IMG/VR virus record: IMGVR_UViG_3300017971_000023
Span: 23,218 to 87,217 of that record
Reading direction: 5' to 3' (one strand)
Origin: a virus
Length of the DNA: 64,000 nt
Shown here piece by piece: positions 1 through 6,833 of this stretch. The translations under genes were made by a program, and so were the position numbers. The stretch's first letter is position 1. The number at the start of each line of letters is the position of its first letter. The notes under the pieces are model-generated. The model made no database searches. It was not told where the DNA came from and saw only the letters and a program-made list of their open reading frames with translations.

Positions 1-1
1 T

Positions 2-37
2 AAAAAAGCCCCACCGACGTATAATCGATGGGGCTTT
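2..37 (-). terminator. Rho-independent terminator of the left leftward operon
   Basis: Positions 5-17 pair with 25-37 as a 13-bp stem with a 7-nt loop. On the minus strand the hairpin is followed by a U-run (the A-run at 2-7). The single imperfect pair (14/28) is a G-U wobble on the minus-strand RNA but an A-C mismatch on the plus strand, which supports leftward use. It lies just beyond the stop codon of the gene at 68-313. Confidence 0.85.
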
Positions 38-67
38 CAAATATGGCTTTTAAGCGAGGCGAATAAA

Positions 68-313
68 TTAATTAGGTATTGTATCCGGAAGCCCTTGGGC
101 ATTTTCAAGTAGTGCTTCCATGGCTTCTATAAATTTTTCACCAGAAATGTAGTAAAAGGAATTGCAGTTAAAATCATAAATAAACTTTTTAAGATCATTG
201 ATGTAGTTATCTTCATCGACTGCTTCTATAAGTTTTTCAATCCTTTTGTCGAAATTCATAAAATAGGAACGTATTTCTTCAAGTTGTTCTATCTTTTTTC
301 TTTTAGAAATCAT
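68..313 (-). CDS. Hypothetical small protein, 81 aa
   Basis: I do not recognise a family. The protein is charged and probably helical (N-terminus rich in Lys and Glu) with no membrane segment or metal motif. An AGGAG-type ribosome binding site lies 6-8 nt before the ATG. It is the last gene of a three-gene leftward operon and is followed directly by a terminator. Small genes at the edge of a phage non-coding control region are often early host-takeover genes, but nothing in this sequence proves that. Confidence 0.65.
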   Translation of the reverse strand: MISKRKKIEQLEEIRSYFMNFDKRIEKLIEAVDEDNYINDLKKFIYDFNCNSFYYISGEKFIEAMEALLENAQGLPDTIPN

Positions 314-382
314 TATAATTCTCCTTTAAATCAGCCTCGCTTTTTGACTGCCTCATCAGTACCCAGTTGTCAGGCTGGATAG

Positions 383-401
383 ATCCCCTCATAGAGGGGA
401 T
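383..401 (-). other. Intergenic hairpin between two leftward genes
   Basis: A perfect 8-bp stem (ATCCCCTC/GAGGGGAT) with a 3-nt loop sits in the gap between the genes at 409-669 and 68-313. On the minus strand it is not followed by a U-run, so it is more likely a processing, stability or attenuation element than a full terminator. Confidence 0.45.
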
Positions 402-408
402 TTCGGCT

Positions 409-669
409 TTACAATCCTTCTTCATCTGGATCGTAGTAATCTTTTGGATTGTGTGTTGGATCATCGAAGAAGCAATCTTCTATAACCTTTTTGGTTGTTT
501 CTTCTTCCAACATTGAAATTTCAAGCTTTTCAACTGCTGCCTGAAGATGGAAGATAACTTTTTTTGCTTCTTTCAGGGATAGCCTAAGATACTGATCACC
601 AAGATAAAGTTTTATGGGTCTTGCTTTCCTTACTTCCTTGATAATCGCGTGGATAATAGTGTTTTTCAT
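409..669 (-). CDS. Hypothetical protein, 86 aa
   Basis: Unrecognised. The N-terminal two thirds is basic and helical, and the C-terminus is acidic with an Asp/Pro/Tyr-rich end. An AAGGAG ribosome binding site precedes the ATG. It is the middle gene of the leftward operon with the genes at 68 and 697. Confidence 0.65.
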   Translation of the reverse strand: MKNTIIHAIIKEVRKARPIKLYLGDQYLRLSLKEAKKVIFHLQAAVEKLEISMLEEETTKKVIEDCFFDDPTHNPKDYYDPDEEGL

Positions 670-696
670 TTTTGGTGCTCCTTAGTTATTTAAAGG

Positions 697-975
697 TTAA
701 CAGTCATCTTCCCAAGAACACTTTTCCCAGTCAATGTTTTTCCAAGGTTTAACGAAAGTCATTACTGTCTGACCATTTAGAAAAAGCATTGTGGAATTAA
801 CAGAACCACATTTACAGATGAACAAAGTAACTTCTGGCAAGTCATCTTCGTTATCGTTGTTATGGCAATGTTCGCCTGAATCAACAAACTTCCCGCTATC
901 GGCGTAGCGGTAGTGATCTTGGCACCAATCCCAGACCCACGGTTCCATGCAGTTAGGACATTTAGCTGAATCCAT
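697..975 (-). CDS. Small zinc-ribbon-like protein, 92 aa
   Basis: The protein has CPNC near the N-terminus and CKC plus further Cys and His residues later, consistent with a structural metal site. It is rich in Trp and acidic residues. A strong AGGAGG ribosome binding site lies before the ATG. It is the first gene of the leftward operon and directly borders the large non-coding region. Function unknown. Confidence 0.65.
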   Translation of the reverse strand: MDSAKCPNCMEPWVWDWCQDHYRYADSGKFVDSGEHCHNNDNEDDLPEVTLFICKCGSVNSTMLFLNGQTVMTFVKPWKNIDWEKCSWEDDC

Positions 976-1012
976 TTTACTACCTCCTATGTATTTAAAG
1001 TTAAAAGTTTTA

Positions 1013-1068
1013 CTACCCTTTAAAGATTCACATTTTGTTAATACACAATGTAAACCCTTAAAGGGTAG
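1013..1068. repeat. 56-nt imperfect inverted repeat near the leftward operon start
   Basis: The outer arms at 1013-1025 and 1057-1068 pair except for one bulged base. Inner arms at 1030-1038 and 1043-1051 pair 8 of 9 around a TAAT centre. It lies 38 bp upstream of the gene starting at 975, so it could be an operator for a dimeric regulator or a 5' leader hairpin for the leftward transcript. Confidence 0.6.
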
Positions 1069-1120
1069 CCGGAACGCTTTTCGCCCACTGTATCTCGAGA
1101 GACTACTATCGGTTCCGGCT
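1067..1120. repeat. Hairpin with 9-bp perfect stem
   Basis: AGCCGGAAC at 1067-1075 pairs with GTTCCGGCT at 1112-1120 around a 36-nt loop that contains the palindrome TCTCGAGA. It abuts the preceding inverted repeat, so the two may be alternative folds of one element. There is no U-run on either side. Confidence 0.5.
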
Positions 1121-1343
1121 CCTTATAGGCTTTTTAACCAATTTAAAGGAGGAGGATTATTTTTTTTGCAATATCATTTTCAGAATTACTTGAATCTTCA
1201 TTCCGATCTTCCAATGTTCCATCGCGGACTACTTAAAGCAATAACTCTCGCGATTAGCAGCCTGTTACCTGCTCCCCAGCTTGATGTTTCCGCCAGAAAG
1301 AAAATGATCTCCATCCGCTGTTTATATAGACCAACATTGAACA

Positions 1344-2255
1344 GAGGGACACCGAGGCACGGAGCTGCGATTATTTATTCGTCCGGTTAACTTGATGGGA
1401 AATTTACAAAGGTTCGATATTGACTTTACTTCACATATTCGGGCGGTCTGAACGACCGGGATCCCTGACGGACTGAAAAACTTTAAACGACCAAAAATGC
1501 GAGCCGTTTTAAATTTAACTTGTCATGTTATTTTGTGTTCGCAAGCTGTTGACTTAGGAGCTCTCCCCATGGCGCCCGACCCCGAATATTCGATTTAACT
1601 TTGCCACCATCACCGCGAACTGAACACGAGCCGTTTTATGTTGGAGGGAATGACAGGTTTTTTTGTTTCCGAGGCACCGACCGTCGTGGGAGGCGACCCG
1701 AGGGGGACGCTGTCACTCGTCCCCCTATGTTCATATTATCATATCTGTTGATAAACACAAGAAAAAAATCGGTTTTAATATAAAAATCCATGTCCATCCT
1801 TCCCATTTTAACGTTCACCCCTCTAATCCCCCGCAGTCCGAGGGATAGCGGTCGGAAAAATCGGGAATTTTGGACGTAAAAAAAATCGGAAAAATTCTGT
1901 TTTTTTGACCCTGCGACATGAAAAAAGCATAGATCCTTATATTCGTAGGAACTGCACGTGGTAAAATCAGACGCTATTCTGGACTATTTGCGGAATTACA
2001 AAATCGGCTTTCAGCAAAAAAATTTTTGGAGGTTTTTTGGTTTTTACGAAAACGCTTAAAAACCACCGCTGGGGTCCTTATCAATAGAGGGATTCAAATA
2101 GAAAGTGTCCACTATTTACGAGGGATACAAGAACGGTTTTTTACCAAATTCACCGCTGCAATCGTATGGTGGTAGAGGGATAACAGAGTCGGGAACAATC
2201 GTTAATTATTTTAATCAGTTATACGTGAAAAACAGTCCACGGATACCGAGGGATA
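1344..2255 (+). repeat. Six same-strand copies of a GAGGGAYA motif
   Basis: Copies lie at 1344-1351 (GAGGGACA), 1840-1847, 2087-2094 (GAGGGATT), 2120-2127, 2175-2182 and 2248-2255. Two are embedded in the longer shared word GGAYACCGAGG. All are in the same orientation with irregular spacing and lie directly upstream of the small terminase gene. They could be terminase-recognition or initiator-binding sites. Isolated copies occur elsewhere (for example near 17848), so enrichment needs a statistical test. Confidence 0.45.
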
Positions 2256-2444
2256 CAGGGCGATATATAACCATCTGGAATGACATACAATAATAAAGCC
2301 TTAATGGCTAAATAAGGTATTTAAACGGCTTTTAACATAGATCACATGTGGTGGACGGTTATAGGTTAAAAAGGCTATATAAAAAAAGCTTTGTGTCAGG
2401 TCATTTCCTTTTTGTGGATAAAACGACGGGAATAGGTTTTTTAC

Positions 2445-2474
2445 TTGTCATTCCATTGTTTTATAAATTATAAT
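2445..2474 (+). promoter_or_regulatory. Sigma70-type promoter for the rightward packaging/head operon
   Basis: TTGTCA at 2445-2450 and TATAAT at 2469-2474 are separated by 18 bp and lie 42 bp before the ATG of the small terminase gene. The -10 matches consensus 6 of 6 and the -35 matches 5 of 6. The same two hexamers recur before the glycosylation cassette at 31485. Confidence 0.75.
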
Positions 2475-2516
2475 ATTTCATTATTTAAAATATACTTATT
2501 CTTGGAATGTTGATAT

Positions 2517-3143
2517 ATGAGGAAAAGATCAAAGCGAAGAAAAATACAGAGGAGACATCCTGACAAAGTACCACCTCAATTACCGAAAGCAAAAGGTAGA
2601 ATAATTCGTCGACGTCCGGATACGTTAACTAACAGAAGAAAGTTTACCCGTAGTCGTCGTCGTGTTCTAATTGAAGCTTTGTCGGCTGGAATAAGTATTA
2701 CTCGTGCATGTGGATTAGCTGGTATTTCCCCGGATACTTATCGCAAGTGGTTAGAATTAGGAAAAGATAAGTCTCGCCCCACCTACAATTACTTCCGTAG
2801 AAAAGTCAAACAAATTGAACATAAAAAAGAACTGGAAGCCTTGGAAACTATTCGTAAAGCTTATCAGGGTGGAAAGCGCATTACCGAACGAAAGATTACT
2901 ATCGGCCCGAAAGGAATAGAAACTACTGTTACGACAAAAGAGTTAATGCCTCAGTGGACGGCTGCGGCTTGGCGCTTGGAAAGGCTTTATCCGGAGGAGT
3001 ATGGTCGAAATAAACAAGGAACAGACAATGAGAAAACAGTGGAAGAGACAGCCCGAGATATCAAGGCTGCCGCTGATATACTGTTTAACACAGTTCCAAA
3101 CGTTCACAATGGCATGAAGCCACCCGAAGATATGCCGGATTAG
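2517..3143 (+). CDS. Terminase small subunit
   Basis: This is the DNA-recognition subunit of the packaging motor. After a very basic N-terminus (about residues 1-50), residues 50-80 form a helix-turn-helix region that includes GLAGISPDTYRKWL. Near residue 160 comes the motif AAWRLERLYPEEYGR, typical of one family of phage small terminases. The gene is the first of the rightward arm, behind a clear promoter and next to a repeat-rich non-coding region, as expected where packaging starts. The large subunit is about 3.7 kb downstream, separated by small accessory genes. The family call rests on motifs and context. Confidence 0.85.
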   Translation: MRKRSKRRKIQRRHPDKVPPQLPKAKGRIIRRRPDTLTNRRKFTRSRRRVLIEALSAGISITRACGLAGISPDTYRKWLELGKDKSRPTYNYFRRKVKQIEHKKELEALETIRKAYQGGKRITERKITIGPKGIETTVTTKELMPQWTAAAWRLERLYPEEYGRNKQGTDNEKTVEETARDIKAAADILFNTVPNVHNGMKPPEDMPD

Positions 3144-3147
3144 AAAA

Positions 3148-3303
3148 ATGAAGAAAACTTTTTTAACAGAATATGAAAAAGACGGGAAGAAGTTCTGTGG
3201 AGATAATGTTGAAGCGGAATCATGGGCCGAAGCTGAATTCTTAGCTTATCCTAATAAAGTGGTTGGAATACTTCAAATGGAAATTACTGTCCACGATAAC
3301 TAA
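3148..3303 (+). CDS. Hypothetical 51-aa protein
   Basis: A short acidic protein starting MKKTFLTEYEKDGKKFCGDN. It begins 5 nt after the small terminase stop and fills the gap before the peptidase gene, which has its own ribosome binding site. Residues such as AESWAEAEFLAY suggest a small alpha/beta fold. Function unknown. Confidence 0.55.
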   Translation: MKKTFLTEYEKDGKKFCGDNVEAESWAEAEFLAYPNKVVGILQMEITVHDN

Positions 3304-3326
3304 ATGAAAGGAGGAGAAAAAAGTAA

Positions 3327-3905
3327 ATGAAGTACGACATAAGGCTCTATAGAGCGTTCTCGGAGTGGATGAAAACTTGTGACCTTATCGAGTGGAGGAG
3401 TTATACTTCACCTATTTCTTTTATGATAAGAATGTTCACAGGAGCAAATGTTAACCACAGTTCAATTCTTATCCGTCCGATAATGTATGCTGGTTTAAAG
3501 GATAGAAGGTTTCTTTTGGAAGCTTTGGCAAAGGGAGTAGTTCCGCGTCTGTTAAGTCTTCGGTTGGAGGAGTATAATGGCCAAGTGTTCTGGTCCCCGT
3601 TGAAAGAGAGTATTACTGACCCACAGCGCAACAAAATGATTGAGCAAGTTTTTTTGGAAGTATCAAAAGGACGCCCATACGATTATGGTAATCTCTTTAG
3701 AAATATTGCTGGGCGCGTCAGTGTAGATGCCGATGCTTGGTTCTGTAGTGAGATATATACTTGGATGCTAATGAAGGGAGGGCTTATCTCTGCGGATACC
3801 AAGGCATTGCGACCGGGAGAGTTCCAGGAGCTCGGACTTCATGAGAAGCCTGTTCTTATCCATGATTCTAAATTGGATTGGGGGGCAAATGATGAAAATA
3901 ATTAA
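3327..3905 (+). CDS. YiiX/NlpC-P60-like permuted cysteine hydrolase
   Basis: Predicted papain-like cysteine hydrolase of the circularly permuted NlpC/P60 type. The catalytic His comes first (NHSSIL, His44) and the nucleophile later (WFCSEIY, Cys140), with the conserved KGRPYDYG segment between (about residues 114-121). Members of this superfamily cleave amide bonds in peptidoglycan peptides or lipids. The target here is unknown, and it lies among packaging genes rather than lysis genes. AAAGGAGG precedes the ATG. It could contribute to cell-wall degradation because no other lysin is recognisable in the window. Confidence 0.7.
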   Translation: MKYDIRLYRAFSEWMKTCDLIEWRSYTSPISFMIRMFTGANVNHSSILIRPIMYAGLKDRRFLLEALAKGVVPRLLSLRLEEYNGQVFWSPLKESITDPQRNKMIEQVFLEVSKGRPYDYGNLFRNIAGRVSVDADAWFCSEIYTWMLMKGGLISADTKALRPGEFQELGLHEKPVLIHDSKLDWGANDENN

Positions 3906-4296
3906 TCTTAACGACATGAAGTCAAAGCCGAAATTTGAACTACTTTCTTATCTTCGTTACCTTCGAAGTAATAAGTGGACAGTTCTTTCAAAAGATATAA
4001 AGTCAATGGAAAGGGCTCTTTCAAAGTTGGAAGATGAGATTGCTTCCCTATTGGAATTTAAGGATGAGCATGTTGTAACTGGTTATCGTGACTACAATAA
4101 AGTTATCTATCATTGTGCGGTATGTAGCATGAAGCTTGTGTTGGAGACAAAAACTTGTCGCTTTTACTATGAGCGACAAGGTGAATTTTATGCTCGTCAT
4201 ATTCTAATTCCTTGCAAGGTTGAAAAGGAAGAGATTGAAGAATCATTAAAGGAGCAAGGTTTAATTCCTAAAACTGAAGATGGCTCGTTTAACTAA
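3889..4296 (+). CDS. Hypothetical protein with CxxC motif, 135 aa
   Basis: I chose the ATG at 3889, which follows a GGGGG-type ribosome binding site and overlaps the preceding gene by 17 nt. An in-frame start at 3841 would overlap far more. The C-terminal half has HCAVC plus two further Cys residues, suggesting one metal site. The N-terminal half is helical and charged. Function unknown. Confidence 0.6.
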   Translation: MMKIINLNDMKSKPKFELLSYLRYLRSNKWTVLSKDIKSMERALSKLEDEIASLLEFKDEHVVTGYRDYNKVIYHCAVCSMKLVLETKTCRFYYERQGEFYARHILIPCKVEKEEIEESLKEQGLIPKTEDGSFN

Positions 4297-4555
4297 ATAT
4301 TGTTCCGCTTGTCATGCTGAATGCCCATATGTTTATGTCGAAACGAATATAGGAGTTTTATGCATAGACTGTTATTCGCCCAAGGAGGAGGAGATTCAAG
4401 CCCCATTGGAAAGTGAGTTTACTGCCGAAGAAATAATTGAAATTGCTGAATCAGCTATGTGTTCGTGTAACGATCTTGAGTTAAGGGATTACTTCACATT
4501 AAACTTTAAGAAGGGAGTTTCAAAATGGGAGTTAACAAATTATCAGACGAGATGA
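4280..4555 (+). CDS. Zinc-ribbon protein, 91 aa
   Basis: The N-terminus has CSACHAEC and then CIDC, two Cys knuckles typical of a zinc ribbon, followed by an acidic helical region. It overlaps both neighbours by short out-of-frame stretches, as is usual in this compact operon. Function unknown. It is one of several small Cys-knuckle proteins in the head region. Confidence 0.6.
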   Translation: MARLTKYCSACHAECPYVYVETNIGVLCIDCYSPKEEEIQAPLESEFTAEEIIEIAESAMCSCNDLELRDYFTLNFKKGVSKWELTNYQTR

Positions 4556-5304
4556 TTATTTCAGGTGCCCGGAACGCCCAGTTTTTCGATGGTGACAGCG
4601 TTCCTAAAGTTAACCTTTTACTCATTGGTAGGCAGCTGATGCGAAAGAAAGTTAGAAAAGACTTTCGTCTTGCACAGCGGCACTACGCTTCAATGACAAT
4701 GTTGTTCAAGAGTGTTTTCTGCATTGATTTAATTAACGGAAAGCCAACTGATGGCGAGTACTTCCTCCGATTAGATCTTGGTGAAGAACAAAAGAATCTA
4801 TGGAGGCAGTATGAGTTGATCTTTAACGGTGGAACCGCTGAGTATGTAGAAAACCAGCGTGAGTTCTGGCGAAATGCTCATTACTTCCTTGCAACAGGTG
4901 GAATAGCAATTCATGTCTGTCCAATCGGAAAAGAATGGAAAAATCATTCTCCTTATCTTTACTCTCCGGAGTTCTTCGATCTTCTAATTTCCAAAAACAA
5001 GTACGACCTTATGAAGCAAAAAATTGTGGAACATAAAAAAAGCTCTGCGATCTATGTTATGTTCCGCAAGCTTAATGACAACCCATTTCAATGGAAAGGG
5101 CTTGATGAATATATTATTGGATATGAAGATGAACCTGAGAAGATGACGGTAGATGAGGAGGAGCCACAAGATGAACGGGGAGAAGATGACGAAGTGCAAA
5201 TGCCCGAAGTGCCGGAGGTTGCACAAGACGATGATATACTGGACGGGGACGGGGACTCCGTGGAAGATGTGCATGAAATGCAAAATAAATCAGAACCTGT
5301 CTGA
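4525..5304 (+). CDS. Methyltransferase-like protein with acidic tail
   Basis: Residues about 60-165 resemble a class I SAM-dependent methyltransferase of the type found in surface-sugar clusters. There is a FCIDLING strand followed by the segment YELIFNGGTAEYVENQ and then GGIAIHVCPIG. The glycine-rich SAM motif I expected upstream is not clear, so activity is uncertain. The last 50 residues are very acidic, and their DNA overlaps a zinc-ribbon gene (5171-5362) in another frame. With the sulfotransferase-like gene directly downstream, a role in glycan tailoring is possible but inferred. Confidence 0.55.
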   Translation: MGVNKLSDEMIISGARNAQFFDGDSVPKVNLLLIGRQLMRKKVRKDFRLAQRHYASMTMLFKSVFCIDLINGKPTDGEYFLRLDLGEEQKNLWRQYELIFNGGTAEYVENQREFWRNAHYFLATGGIAIHVCPIGKEWKNHSPYLYSPEFFDLLISKNKYDLMKQKIVEHKKSSAIYVMFRKLNDNPFQWKGLDEYIIGYEDEPEKMTVDEEEPQDERGEDDEVQMPEVPEVAQDDDILDGDGDSVEDVHEMQNKSEPV

Positions 5305-5362
5305 TGAAGCTATATGGGAGATTCCTAAGGTTAAAGGAGATATTCGGTTATGCTTGAGTTAG
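5171..5362 (+). CDS. Zinc-ribbon protein overlapping the methyltransferase-like gene
   Basis: This 63-aa protein has CKCPKC and later CMKC, a four-Cys ribbon unlikely to arise by chance. A GAGGAGG sequence lies about 9 nt before the ATG at 5171. The first 134 nt also encode the acidic tail of the preceding gene in another frame, and the end overlaps the start of the sulfotransferase-like gene. If both readings are real this is a dual-coding segment. Confidence 0.55.
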   Translation: MNGEKMTKCKCPKCRRLHKTMIYWTGTGTPWKMCMKCKINQNLSDEAIWEIPKVKGDIRLCLS

Positions 5363-5973
5363 GAAATGGAAACTTTTTCTTCCACATCCCCCGGACAGGC
5401 GGAAACTATACTATTCGAACCTGCCGTGGGCTTAGACGTAATGGAGTAAAACCATCGATGAGACATTTCGGTCATAAACATGGTGGACCTCTAAATGCAT
5501 GTCTGCGTGGGGATGTGGAACGTTCCTTTACTATACTTCGGCCTCCCATTGACTGGTATCGTTCCTTTTATCGTTTTAGAATTTATAAACATTACGGAAA
5601 AGGGGGAATGAAGCCCGGACATCCGTTAGACTTCTTTATCTGGAAAGAAGCTGGCGGAAAAGTATTTTCTTTTAATCATTTTTTGACTCGGGTGGTAAAG
5701 TGGTATCCATTTGGATACGTTACTTCTTTGTACTGTAGGTTCTTTCCTTTCGTAACCGATTTACTTTGGTTACCTAATTTAACACAGCAACTCCCGGAAC
5801 TGCTTGGTTCATGGGGATATGATGGACCAATTACTTTACCACCAAAGCCAAAGAATGAAAGCCCAAAGGATATACCTGCGGAATGTAGTAAATCTGTGGA
5901 AGAGAAAGTAAATAACGCCGAAATGCAAATAATAAATTACTTAATTAAAAATCACTTCATGGAGTATAGATAA
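5350..5973 (+). CDS. Sulfotransferase-like protein
   Basis: Residues about 10-20 (FFFHIPRTGGNY) match the 5'-phosphosulfate-binding loop of PAPS-dependent sulfotransferases (HIPKTGG type). RPPIDWYRSFYRFR near residue 65 matches their 3'-phosphate motif. Such enzymes move sulfate from PAPS to sugar or other hydroxyls. At 207 aa it is compact but within the range of small bacterial members. It sits between Cys-rich accessory genes upstream of the large terminase, 25 kb from the main glycan cassette. The substrate is unknown. Confidence 0.65.
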   Translation: MLELGNGNFFFHIPRTGGNYTIRTCRGLRRNGVKPSMRHFGHKHGGPLNACLRGDVERSFTILRPPIDWYRSFYRFRIYKHYGKGGMKPGHPLDFFIWKEAGGKVFSFNHFLTRVVKWYPFGYVTSLYCRFFPFVTDLLWLPNLTQQLPELLGSWGYDGPITLPPKPKNESPKDIPAECSKSVEEKVNNAEMQIINYLIKNHFMEYR

Positions 5974-6278
5974 TGAAAAATACAAAAGAACAACAGGAGA
6001 TATGCGTCAAATGTCAAGAATGTTGTAAATGGGTTACTTTTACTTTAAGTCCATCTGATGGTTATAGAAATAAGATGAGAGATTATTACTCACATCGTGG
6101 ATTTGATGTTGTTAGTTCTGTGGATAGGTTTATGCCTGTCATGATTCCGAGCCCTTGTCCGCATCTGACAAAGGATGGATGTAATGTGTATGAAAATCGC
6201 CCGGATTACTGCAAGGAATACGATGGGCGAGAAGATCCTTTTCTTCGAGACAAATGTAAATTGCCAAGTTGGATTTGA
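5973..6278 (+). CDS. YkgJ-family cysteine-cluster protein
   Basis: The arrangement CVKCQECCKW near the N-terminus, CPHLTKDGCNVYENRP in the middle and a further Cys near the end matches the YkgJ-type cysteine cluster family, which binds zinc or an iron-sulfur centre. The molecular role of the family is poorly known. The start overlaps the stop of the preceding gene (TAATG). It is one of several metal-binding small proteins in this operon. Confidence 0.7.
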   Translation: MKNTKEQQEICVKCQECCKWVTFTLSPSDGYRNKMRDYYSHRGFDVVSSVDRFMPVMIPSPCPHLTKDGCNVYENRPDYCKEYDGREDPFLRDKCKLPSWI

Positions 6279-6281
6279 AAA

Positions 6282-6524
6282 ATGAAAGATGATGAAAAGT
6301 TTTATCGTGTACATAAAGTACTTGAATTTGAAGGCGAAACTGTTTTAGATCTTTCCGCTGACAAAGTCCTAAAGAATAATGTTGGTCATTTTAGTAAAGT
6401 CATTCTTATAGGAATTGATGCGAACGGGGAGTTCTGTTGTGCGTCCAGTATGGGTTCCGTGGCTGAACAGAACCTATTAGTGGATCGATGGAAACGTTAT
6501 ATGATAAATAGTTTGGAGGATTGA
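6282..6524 (+). CDS. Hypothetical phage protein, 80 aa
   Basis: Probable small alpha/beta protein. It contains the stretch LSADKVLKNN followed by a hydrophobic strand (KVILIGIDANGEF) and CCASS. I recall similar short proteins in other phages, but no function is established. It lies 3 nt downstream of the YkgJ-like gene in the packaging operon. Confidence 0.6.
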   Translation: MKDDEKFYRVHKVLEFEGETVLDLSADKVLKNNVGHFSKVILIGIDANGEFCCASSMGSVAEQNLLVDRWKRYMINSLED

Positions 6525-6527
6525 ACC

Positions 6528-6833
6528 ATGGCAAGAAAAAGTATTATTAAAAAGAAAATTACTTCAAAACAGAAGTCCGCTCGTCGTAAGAATATAGCGG
6601 TAGCAAGGGCAGCAAAGAAGAAGGGTGGAAAGTCAAAGGCTGAACGCAAAGCTGCTTATATAGCAAAATTAGAGAAAAAAGCAGCGAAAATGAAGTCTGC
6701 CCATAAAGAAAAAATGGCATCGAGAAAGAAAGCTGTTCGTTCTTCTATAAATAAACAACAGAAGGAGATGTGGGGCGGATTTAAAAAGAAGCGGTCCCCT
6801 ACGCTGAGAAATACTTTTGGAAATATTGGATAA
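6528..6833 (+). CDS. Highly basic Lys/Arg-rich protein, 101 aa
   Basis: Over one third of residues are Lys or Arg and much of the rest is Ala or Ser, which suggests a disordered or helical nucleic-acid-binding protein. It ends one base before the large terminase gene, so the two are translationally linked. Possible roles are a packaging cofactor, internal head protein or DNA-condensing factor. None can be proven from sequence. Confidence 0.6.
   Translation: MARKSIIKKKITSKQKSARRKNIAVARAAKKKGGKSKAERKAAYIAKLEKKAAKMKSAHKEKMASRKKAVRSSINKQQKEMWGGFKKKRSPTLRNTFGNIG

Larger units (their letters stand above)
976..2516. other. 1.5-kb non-coding divergence/control region
   Basis: This stretch separates the leftward operon (68-975) from the rightward packaging and late genes (from 2517). 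It contains only ORFs without credible ribosome binding sites. It does contain a 56-nt inverted repeat (1013-1068), an overlapping 54-nt hairpin (1067-1120), six direct copies of GAGGGAYA or a close variant (1344-2255), repeated TCGGAAAAAT words (about 1852 and 1886), and a promoter (2445-2474). Its position next to the small terminase gene makes it a candidate for the packaging site and/or a replication origin. That is inference. Confidence 0.6.

Noticed and set aside
947-1390. 147-codon rightward ORF in the non-coding region
   Set aside because: It overlaps a credible leftward gene, runs through two strong inverted repeats and has no ribosome binding site. The encoded sequence shows no domain-like pattern.
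1217-1400. Possible tRNA in the non-coding region
   Set aside because: I looked for an acceptor stem with a GGTTCRA-type T loop on both strands and found none. The hairpins there do not form a cloverleaf. No tRNA was found elsewhere by eye either; a tRNAscan-SE run would settle it.
1601-2293. Several 60-62-codon ORFs on both strands (including a GTG-start ORF at 2105)
   Set aside because: No ribosome binding sites, mutual overlap, and compositions that follow the local base sequence. The 2105 frame is the least unlikely but spans three of the repeated GAGGGAYA motifs.
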